Of a stretch of DNA of 7,863 bases, positions 1 through 7,863 are shown piece after piece (positions within the stretch are counted from its first letter, which is position 1; each line of letters opens with the position of its first letter). The position numbers and the translations under genes are program-made. Under the pieces are notes generated by a model. It was given only the letters and a program-made list of their open reading frames with translations. It was not told the DNA's origin and searched no databases. Source of the stretch: an uncultured Rhodocyclaceae bacterium (GTDB lineage: Bacteria > Pseudomonadota > Gammaproteobacteria > Burkholderiales > Rhodocyclaceae); contig CALAGF010000216.1 of assembly GCA_937892345.1 (NCBI GenBank), positions 1-7,863 of the forward strand. The letters are read 5' to 3'.

Positions 1-854
1 CTGAAACAGATCTACCGCCGGTGCATCCGGATCGAGCATGCCGAGATAGACGCGGCCGGCACCGAGCTTGAGTGCAGCACGACCTGCCAGCAGCGCTGCA
101 CCGCACATTGATTTGCTGCCCCCCAGAATGCCCACGCCACCGAAACTGCCTTTGTGCGAATTGCGCTGGCGCGGCTTCAGGCGTTCGGCAAACACCTGGG
201 TGGAGACGATCGCGCCATCAGCGGCAGTTTCTTCGTCCGGGCCGATACCCAGCGTGGCGATCCGGATCTCGCCGCAATGGTCGGGGCCATCTGCGGTCAA
301 CAGGCCGGGTTTGCCGGAAATGAAAGTGAGGGTATGGGTCGCTGCAATCACGGCGCCCGGAACGCAGCCGGTATCTGCATTCAGGCCGGACGGACAGTCG
401 AGTGCCAGCAGCGGGCATTGGTCGCGTTGGGCGAGCTGGTTGGCGCGCAGGATCATCTGGCTGAATTGGCTGTCCGGTGCCCGGCTCAGGCCAATGCCGA
501 AAAGACCGTCGATAATCAGGCTCCAGCGCGGCACATCCGGGATGGCGCTGAGTGTCTGGCCGCCTGCTGCACGAAAGCGCGCGAAGGCAGCGGCAGCATC
601 CGGCGGCAGCGCAGCGGGATCCCCCGCCATGACGACGCAAATCTCGGGAAAATGCCCGTGCAGCAGGCGAGCGGCCTCAATGGCATCGCCTCCGTTGTTG
701 CCGGGACCCGCAAGGACCAATACCGGATGCTTACGGTCAACCTGCAACTCAAGGGCAAAATCGGCGCTGGCCCGACCCGCTCTTTGCATCAACGGGCTGT
801 CCGCATGGCGGGCTTCAAGGCGGCGCAGTGTGCTCGCCCGGCAAAGTGGCTGGC

Positions 855-858
<4 letters not shown>
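1..858 (-). CDS. nnr: Bifunctional NAD(P)HX epimerase/dehydratase (YjeF/Nnr), 5' part, cut by window edge
   Basis: This enzyme repairs damaged hydrated NAD(P)H in the cytosol. The N-terminal epimerase domain interconverts the R and S forms of NAD(P)HX, and the C-terminal dehydratase restores NAD(P)H using ADP or ATP. The first 286 codons are present and the frame stays open to base 1. Visible epimerase motifs are LMQRAG (residues 23-28), GPGNNGGDA (51-59), IIDGLFGIGL (115-124, with the likely catalytic Asp117) and LDCPSGLNADTG (153-164). The dehydratase domain begins near KPRQRNSHKGSFGG (228-241), followed by GILGGS and GAALLAGRAALKLGAGRV. The dehydratase catalytic region lies beyond the edge. 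The start is an ATG sharing ATGA with the stop of the upstream kinase, with no strong ribosome binding site, so translation is probably coupled. The family usually has GGDG where this protein has GGDA. The assignment is secure; activity of the missing half cannot be judged. Confidence 0.93.
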
Positions 859-3584
<2,726 letters not shown>

Positions 3585-3613
3585 GTTGAGCGTGACATGG
3601 GTCCGGACAGCTG

Positions 3614-4468
3614 TCAGTTCAGTGTGGCCGACAGCTTGCGGCGGAATTCACGGACCAGATCATCGAATTGTTCGCCGGTCAGCGCATCGAAGAATTGCAG
3701 CAGCGTTTTGCGGCCGGCGCCTTCGTCAAAGAAACGATCACGGCGCACGACTTCGATGGCGGCTTCCAGTGCCTCACGGAAACGGCTTTGCGCGGCATAG
3801 GCCTTGGCCAGTTCAAGGCGCGCTGCGTGGTCATCCGGATTGGCTTGAAGACGGGCTTCCAGCGGCGCGGTGTCGGTCGCACTTTGTGCCAGCGCCAGCC
3901 GGGCACGCAGGGCGTTGGCGCGATCCGGTTCGTTGGCGTAGTCACCGGCCAGCAGTTGTGCCGCTTCGTCGCTGCGCCCCAGTTGCAGCAGTACATCGAT
4001 GGCATCGAGCTGAACAGCTTGATCCTGCGGATTGGCCTGGCTGGCTTCAACCAGTTTGGCAAGGGCTTCGTCGAGTTTGCCGTCTGCGACCAGGGCGGCG
4101 GCTTCTTCGCGCAGGTTGCCTCCCGGCCCTGCCGGCAAGGCAATGCGGTCGAGAAATTCACGGACCTGGCCTTCGGGCAGGGCGCCGTTGAATTCATCGA
4201 CCAGTTGGCCCTGATAAACCACCTTCACTGAAGGAATGCTGCGCACGCCAAAGTGGCCCGCCAATTCCTGGTTTTCGTCGGAATTGACCTTGGCCAGCAG
4301 GAAGCGGCCTTGGTACTCCTCGGCCAGTTTTTCCAGCATCGGCTTCAATGTCTGGCAGGGTGCGCACCACGGTGCCCAGAAATCGACGACGACAGGGACT
4401 TCCAGCGAGGCTTGCAGGACTTTGGCTTCGAAATCTTCAATGGAAACATCAAAGGCGAATTGGGACAT
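3614..4468 (-). CDS. cnoX: CnoX/YbbN-type thioredoxin-TPR co-chaperone
   Basis: This is a 284-residue cytoplasmic protein with an N-terminal thioredoxin fold (about 5-110) and a C-terminal TPR-like helical region (about 118-284), the CnoX/YbbN architecture and usual length. In characterised members it protects substrates from aggregation and over-oxidation under oxidising stress such as hypochlorous acid, and hands them to GroEL or DnaK. The active site is WAPWCAPC (31-38) with both cysteines, Cys35 and Cys38, and the cis-proline is Pro79 in RSIPS. The Escherichia coli homologue carries a single cysteine (SQHC), so this version may keep redox activity, as reported for other CnoX proteins with a CxxC site. 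The helical part has TPR-like signatures such as DDHAARLELAKAYAAQSRFR. The start is supported by an AGGT sequence ending 9 bases upstream, overlapping the stop of the preceding gene. It lies 6 bases after the ketoacyl-synthase-like gene and 29 bases before the kinase. Confidence 0.93.
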   Translation of the reverse strand: MSQFAFDVSIEDFEAKVLQASLEVPVVVDFWAPWCAPCQTLKPMLEKLAEEYQGRFLLAKVNSDENQELAGHFGVRSIPSVKVVYQGQLVDEFNGALPEGQVREFLDRIALPAGPGGNLREEAAALVADGKLDEALAKLVEASQANPQDQAVQLDAIDVLLQLGRSDEAAQLLAGDYANEPDRANALRARLALAQSATDTAPLEARLQANPDDHAARLELAKAYAAQSRFREALEAAIEVVRRDRFFDEGAGRKTLLQFFDALTGEQFDDLVREFRRKLSATLN

Positions 4469-4474
4469 GGTGGC

Positions 4475-4481
4475 TTACCTG
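4475..4481 (-). promoter_or_regulatory. Ribosome binding site of cnoX overlapping upstream stop codon
   Basis: On the minus strand the sequence CAGGTAAGCCACCATG places an AGG core 9 bases before the cnoX ATG. The TAA in it is the stop codon of the upstream ketoacyl-synthase-like gene. A ribosome terminating there would sit on the cnoX initiation region, which suggests translational coupling. The base identities are seen directly; the function is inferred. Confidence 0.5.
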
Positions 4482-5158
4482 ACAGGTTGTGATCGGACGA
4501 ATTCTACCGTTCGATGCAGGGAATGGCGGGAATGCAGTGCCAGTTTCGGGGCGTTTGCCGAAACCAGTTGCGCGGGAAGATCGGGGGTGTCGGCGATTGC
4601 CTGAGCGCTTGCACGGACGGAAATATCTGTCAGATTGAGGCGCCAACCGCAATTTTCAAGAGGGTTGGCGTCCAGTCGGAGCCAGTGCGCTGTGCAGGCA
4701 TCTGGCGAGAGGTCGATGTGCGCGCACAGGACATGCTCGTATCGTGCGCGACTGAGCCAGCCGCTGGCCTGCAGCAGCAGGAGCTGCCAATCGGCATTGA
4801 CCGTGCTATCGAGCGGGCAGTACTGGGCAAGGGCCAGGCCGGGCAACAGCGCTTGCAATTGCGCGGCGGCAATGGCCGGCTGGGTCGCAAGAAAGTCGTA
4901 GGGCATGGGTTCGCCATTGCCATCACAGATTTCGTCCAGCAGCGCGTTGGTTTCCATCCGCGGACCACAGCTGGATTGCCAGAGCAGCGCGACGCTGCGC
5001 ACGCGAGCCGCTGGCGGCAGCAGGCTGAAAGCGCCGCAGGCCAGCAGTTGGGTGTACGCCGCAGATCGGCGCAAGCTTTGCCCCAGGGTGTTGCGGACGC
5101 AGGTCGGCAGGTCGGCGGGCGACAGGTGCTGGCTGAAGGTGGCAAACGGAATGTTCAT
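4475..5158 (-). CDS. Divergent beta-ketoacyl synthase-like protein (chain-length-factor type)
   Basis: This is a 227-residue protein resembling the short N-terminal ketoacyl-synthase-like family (Ketoacyl-synt_2, often called beta-ketoacyl synthase chain length factor) in aryl-polyene-like and related clusters. The best matching stretch is about residues 48-148: a RVRSVALLWQSSCGPRMETN segment (52-71), a LLDEICDGNGEPMPYDFLATQPAIAAA-like region at 73-99, LQALLPGL (101-108) and a hydrophobic helix-strand pair ending at LCAHIDL. There is no nucleophilic cysteine in a thiolase-type context and no HGTGT or GHTLG motif, so it is unlikely to condense by itself. It may pair with the adjacent condensing enzyme, as chain-length factors do; that is inference. 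Residues after about 150 are not recognisable to me. The start ATG overlaps the stop of the upstream synthase (ATGA). The family call is moderate because it rests on remembered patterns rather than an alignment. Confidence 0.62.
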   Translation of the reverse strand: MNIPFATFSQHLSPADLPTCVRNTLGQSLRRSAAYTQLLACGAFSLLPPAARVRSVALLWQSSCGPRMETNALLDEICDGNGEPMPYDFLATQPAIAAAQLQALLPGLALAQYCPLDSTVNADWQLLLLQASGWLSRARYEHVLCAHIDLSPDACTAHWLRLDANPLENCGWRLNLTDISVRASAQAIADTPDLPAQLVSANAPKLALHSRHSLHRTVEFVRSQPVR

Positions 5159-6234
5159 GATCGGGAAATCAGCATGGCGCCCATGCCGCCGCCAAAACCG
5201 AGGCCGAGCGTCAGTACGTGTTTTGGCGTCATCCTGCTACGGTCGACCTGTGGTTGCAGGCTGATTTCAGGGTCGGTAGTGGAAAAGGCTGCGGTGCCGG
5301 GCAGCATTCCGCTATCCAGGCAAGCAAGCAGTGTGACCAGTTCGGCGATTGCACTGGCACCCAAGGTATGTCCCAGCGCTGGTTTCAAGGAGAGCAGTGG
5401 CGGCAGATGCGGGCCGAACACGGTGTGCAGGGCGCGTGCTTCGGCAAGGTCGCTGGTCGGGGAGCCACCGGCATGGACTTTGATCAGATCAAGGTCGGCA
5501 GCCGTGATTTTTCCCTGTTCAAGGCAGTCGACCGCCAGTGCGGCAATCCGGCTGCCATCAGGCGTCGGGCCGGTAAGGGTGTGGGCATCCAGTCCTGTCG
5601 TTTGTGCCGTCAGGCGCCAGCGGCCGGGGCGAGCTGTGAGATGCACGGCGGCGACTGCCTCACCAAGGAGCAGGCCGTTGCGCTGCTGGTCAAAGGGGCG
5701 ACCCAGATCCGGGGAAAGCAGCCCCATGGCAATGAATCCGGCCAGGGTGCTGCGGTTGGCCAGCTCGAAACCCAGCACCAGCGCCTCGTCAATCAAGCCA
5801 TCGGCGATCAGTTCGCCTGCAGCCTGCAGGGCGGCATTGCCCGAAGTGCAGGCACTGGAAAAACTGTGGCAAGGGCCGTTCAGGCCGAGCCAGCCAGCGA
5901 TATCCGGCGTCAATGAGGCGCAGGCACTGGGTAGTTCACGCGGCACTGGCAAGGTTTCAAATTCGCCAATCTGGAAAGAGGATGAGGCCACAAACAGCGG
6001 CATCTCCGGCGCCAGCTTGCCCAATGATCGGGTGAGGCCGCCTACCGCCTGCGCCGCGCGTTCCCGCCAGTTGCCGCGAATGGCTGCGATGGAGAAATAC
6101 GGATGATTCAGCGTGTCCGGGCCGGCGGCGGCCGGTGCATAGCCGCCTTGCCAGAGCGCATCCGCGACGCTGGCCGGGCTCAGGCCGCGAGCGCAGGCAA
6201 TGGCGCTGCTGCCAAAGTAAACGGCACGGCTCAT
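5155..6234 (-). CDS. Beta-ketoacyl-[acyl-carrier-protein] synthase family protein
   Basis: This 359-residue thiolase-fold condensing enzyme would join an acyl primer to a malonyl-type extender carried on an acyl carrier protein. The nucleophile is Cys129 in SFSSACTSGNAAL. The first histidine is His254 in IKVHAGGSPTSD, at the position of the usual HGTGTxxND, and the second is His289 in SLKPALGHTLGAS, with Lys284 also kept. The C-terminal glycine-rich turn is GLGFGGGMGA (344-353). At 359 residues it is shorter than typical FabF/FabB (about 405-412), with a reduced N-terminal half. The catalytic triad is complete, so activity is expected, but HAGGSPTSD departs from the FabF consensus. Its neighbours are the carrier protein upstream (ATGA overlap) and the non-catalytic relative downstream (ATGA overlap), which points to a dedicated small pathway rather than primary fatty-acid synthesis. 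Substrate and product cannot be read from the sequence. Confidence 0.9.
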   Translation of the reverse strand: MSRAVYFGSSAIACARGLSPASVADALWQGGYAPAAAGPDTLNHPYFSIAAIRGNWRERAAQAVGGLTRSLGKLAPEMPLFVASSSFQIGEFETLPVPRELPSACASLTPDIAGWLGLNGPCHSFSSACTSGNAALQAAGELIADGLIDEALVLGFELANRSTLAGFIAMGLLSPDLGRPFDQQRNGLLLGEAVAAVHLTARPGRWRLTAQTTGLDAHTLTGPTPDGSRIAALAVDCLEQGKITAADLDLIKVHAGGSPTSDLAEARALHTVFGPHLPPLLSLKPALGHTLGASAIAELVTLLACLDSGMLPGTAAFSTTDPEISLQPQVDRSRMTPKHVLTLGLGFGGGMGAMLISRS

Positions 6235-6512
6235 GCCCGGCCGGCCTGCGATTTGGCCTGATAATCGGCCAAGTAATCGGCCAGGCTTGCCACGCTGCTC
6301 ATGATGCGGCGGGTGTCCTTGCTGTCTGGCAGGCGCAAGCCATAGGTTTTCTTGATCGCCATCGAAACCTGCAAGGCATCGAGTGAATCGAGTTGCAGCG
6401 GTGCCTCCGGGCCGAACAGCAGATCGTCATCGCCAATGGTTTCAGGGGGGCAGTCCTTGTCGCAGGCTTCAATGATGAGGGCCTTGAGTGCGGTGCGCAG
6501 ATCACGACTCAT
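6231..6512 (-). CDS. Acyl carrier protein
   Basis: This is a 93-residue acidic carrier protein of the phosphopantetheine-binding family. The attachment serine is Ser43 in LQLDSLDALQ, a good match to the DSL motif, followed by the recognition helix ALQVSMAIKKTYGLRL (46-61). The C-terminal helix is around 72-84. Growing acyl chains would be tethered here as thioesters for the adjacent condensing enzyme after 4'-phosphopantetheine transfer by an enzyme not seen in the window. It is somewhat longer than the housekeeping AcpP (about 78 residues) and its tail is rich in Ala, Gln and Lys. The start ATG shares ATGA with the permease stop, and the stop shares ATGA with the synthase start. No good ribosome binding site precedes it, so it is probably translated by coupling. 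Confidence 0.92.
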   Translation of the reverse strand: MSRDLRTALKALIIEACDKDCPPETIGDDDLLFGPEAPLQLDSLDALQVSMAIKKTYGLRLPDSKDTRRIMSSVASLADYLADYQAKSQAGRA

Positions 6513-7714
6513 GTTCGGGTCCGGTTCAGGGGAATGGCGATTGCCAGCGCAAGCACGGCAAATGCCAGGAGTTGGAGCAGGATGGTCTGGATGTCGGCAA
6601 AACTGCCGTGGCGCAGCATGATGATGTGAAAGCCGTCGAGGCCCCAGGCCATGGGAGAAAAGGCAGCCAATGTCTGCATCGCAGCCGGCATCATGAACTT
6701 TGGCACCATGATGCCGCCGATGGCGCCCATCAGGATGTTGCCGACGCCACCCAGCACCGTAGCCTGCTGCGGGGTTCGCGTCAGACTGGCCACCAGCAGG
6801 GCCCAGGCAACCGCTGCCAGACTTACTGCCGCAGCGACCAGCCAGGCATTGAACAGGCCGCTGCCGCCGGGCATCTGCAAGGCCTCACCTCCCAGCAAGG
6901 GAACAATGTACATGCCGACCATGACCATCAAGACCGCCTGTATCTGGTTGACCGCAAAGAAGGGCAGCAGCTTGCCGACGAGCACCAGCCGGAAGGGCAA
7001 GCCCATCGCGGCCAGTCGCTGCAAGGTCCCTTGCTGGCGTTCGATGATGAAGATGGAGGAAATCGGGACCACCACGAAGAAGATGGCAAAAACCAGCCAG
7101 GCCGGCACGTTTTGCTGGACCGATGAAGGCGGTCGGACGCTGCGCTGGTTTTGCACGGCAATGCTGACAATTTCATCCGGCCACTCGCGTTCGCCGGTAC
7201 CCACCGGGAGGCCGAACAGTTTGCCGGCGCGCTGGGTCAGTTCGTCGGCGCGCAGCGTGCCGAGGACGGCCGCGGTTTGCGTGCGAAACGCCAGTTGCAG
7301 GGCGGGATTGAGGACCGGGTCAAGCAGGAGTTGCAAGGGTTCGCTGTGCTGGCCATCGACCCCGCCCGGCGTCAGCAGGCGTTTGCCGAAACCTGCCGGA
7401 ATGACCAGCACCAGCGCTTGCTGGCCGTTACGGATGCCATTGCGGGCTGCCTCCGTGGATTCAATCAGTGCAACGCGCCGAAAGGAGCCGGATTTGCCAA
7501 GGCGTTTGATCAGTGCGCCGGATTGCGGGCTGTGATCGAGGTCGACCACCGCATAGGCCACATCGATTGCGGCGCCGGGCATGAAGGCATCGTGCAGCGC
7601 CATGGTCATGACCAGGATGAAAATGACGGGCATGAGGAACAGCGCCGCCAGCCCATGCCGGTCGCGCAACAGGGCCAGGGTTTCCTTGCGCCACAGGGCG
7701 GTCAGGCGTTTCAT
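6509..7714 (-). CDS. ABC-2 type transporter permease
   Basis: This is a 401-residue inner-membrane permease of the ABC2_membrane_3 type (YhhJ or DrrB-like), which works with a cytoplasmic ATPase to export a hydrophobic or lipid-linked substrate. A first helix spans about 21-41, followed by a large non-cytoplasmic domain (about 42-203). Five more helices lie at about 205-224, 248-272, 287-310, 320-338 and 378-396. Family signatures are ERQQGTLQRLAAMGLP (225-240) and FSPMAWGLDGFH (352-363). The length matches the roughly 370-400 residue family norm. The start lies 3 bases after the stop of the ATPase gene, so the two form a transporter pair. The downstream carrier protein overlaps its stop. The substrate is unknown; a product of the adjacent condensing enzymes is a reasonable guess. 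A multidrug export role cannot be excluded. Confidence 0.92.
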   Translation of the reverse strand: MKRLTALWRKETLALLRDRHGLAALFLMPVIFILVMTMALHDAFMPGAAIDVAYAVVDLDHSPQSGALIKRLGKSGSFRRVALIESTEAARNGIRNGQQALVLVIPAGFGKRLLTPGGVDGQHSEPLQLLLDPVLNPALQLAFRTQTAAVLGTLRADELTQRAGKLFGLPVGTGEREWPDEIVSIAVQNQRSVRPPSSVQQNVPAWLVFAIFFVVVPISSIFIIERQQGTLQRLAAMGLPFRLVLVGKLLPFFAVNQIQAVLMVMVGMYIVPLLGGEALQMPGGSGLFNAWLVAAAVSLAAVAWALLVASLTRTPQQATVLGGVGNILMGAIGGIMVPKFMMPAAMQTLAAFSPMAWGLDGFHIIMLRHGSFADIQTILLQLLAFAVLALAIAIPLNRTRT

Positions 7715-7717
7715 CGC

Positions 7718-7831
7718 TCAGTCTCGCAGCGAGCGCCGGGTCAGGCGCATGAAGAGCTGTTCGAGATTCTGCCGGCCGACGTTGAGGCGGTGTAGCGGGC
7801 AGCCAGCAGTGTCCAGTTCGTCGAGCAGGCG
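7718..7831 (-). CDS. ABC transporter ATP-binding protein, C-terminal fragment
   Basis: Only the last 37 codons and the TGA stop of this gene are present. The readable C-terminus includes RLLDELDTAG and LNVGRQNLEQLFMRLTRRSLRD, matching the LExxFxxLTxRxLRD end typical of ATPase subunits paired with ABC-2 permeases. No Walker A, signature or Walker B motif is visible, because upstream sequence is missing. The gap to the permease ATG is 3 bases, supporting an operonic transporter pair. The fragment ends exactly where sequencing-adapter bases begin, so the truncation is technical and not a pseudogene. Confidence 0.8.
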   Translation of the reverse strand, partial: RLLDELDTAGCPLHRLNVGRQNLEQLFMRLTRRSLRD

Positions 7832-7863
7832 AGATCGGAAGAGCACACGTCTGAACTCCAGTC
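7832..7863. other. Illumina TruSeq adapter remnant (non-genomic)
   Basis: The final 32 bases begin AGATCGGAAGAGC and continue to the window end matching, base for base as far as I can recall, the Illumina TruSeq read-1 adapter. They carry no biological information. The preceding base ends a codon of the ATPase reading frame, and the ATPase homology stops there. This marks untrimmed adapter read-through retained at a contig end. Confidence 0.97.

Noticed and set aside
3585..3613. Promoter or terminator in the gap between cnoX and the kinase
   Set aside because: Only 29 bases are available. There is no -35/-10 pair, no hairpin with loop and no T-run; the palindromes present are loopless.
4514..6106. 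530-codon open frame on the plus strand
   Set aside because: It runs antisense across the synthase and the synthase-like gene. Its translation is rich in Arg, Gly, Ser and Pro without domain motifs, as expected for a shadow frame in G+C-rich DNA, while the opposite strand has clear catalytic motifs.
5159..7714. Assignment as a complete aryl polyene or dialkylresorcinol cluster
   Set aside because: Only the carrier protein, one synthase and a short synthase relative are present. The dehydratase, ketoreductase, ligase and acyltransferase genes expected of those clusters are not in the window, so naming a product would be unsupported.
7718..7831. Possible pseudogene of an ABC ATPase
   Set aside because: The fragment has no internal stop, and its loss of upstream sequence coincides exactly with adapter bases, so the truncation is technical.

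Overview
The window is a densely packed bacterial segment with every gene on the minus strand. It has eight protein-coding genes (two cut by the window edges) and no intergenic gap longer than 29 bases. The moderately high G+C content, the Proteobacteria-style CnoX/YbbN protein with TPR repeats, and the Cache-HAMP-PAS hybrid kinase suggest a betaproteobacterium, perhaps of the Rhodocyclales type. That placement is impression, not a computed result.

In transcription order (high to low coordinates) the genes are: the last 37 codons of an ABC transporter ATPase (7831-7718); an ABC-2 family permease (7714-6509); an acyl carrier protein (6512-6231); a beta-ketoacyl-ACP synthase with an intact Cys-His-His triad (6234-5155); a short, divergent ketoacyl-synthase-like protein of the chain-length-factor type (5158-4475); a CnoX/YbbN thioredoxin-TPR chaperone (4468-3614); a membrane hybrid histidine kinase (3584-855); and the first 286 codons of the bifunctional NAD(P)HX repair enzyme (858-1). 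Four junctions are 4-base ATGA stop/start overlaps and two more have gaps of 3 and 6 bases. The set reads as one long, translationally coupled transcription unit whose promoter lies outside the window. I see no tRNA, rRNA, CRISPR array, mobile element, terminator or convincing promoter.

The most biologically interesting part is the 7831-4475 block. A carrier protein, one catalytic condensing enzyme and a small non-catalytic ketoacyl-synthase relative are coupled to an ABC-2 exporter. This looks like a small specialised fatty-acyl or polyketide pathway with its own export step, related in gene content to aryl-polyene-like clusters but lacking, within the window, the usual ketoreductase, dehydratase, ligase and acyltransferase genes. 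Product and substrate are unknown. The following three genes (chaperone, sensor kinase, metabolite repair) look like housekeeping or signalling functions that share the transcript.

The last 32 bases (7832-7863) are not genomic. They match the common Illumina TruSeq adapter and begin exactly where the ATPase homology stops, so the right edge of this sequence is an assembly artefact.
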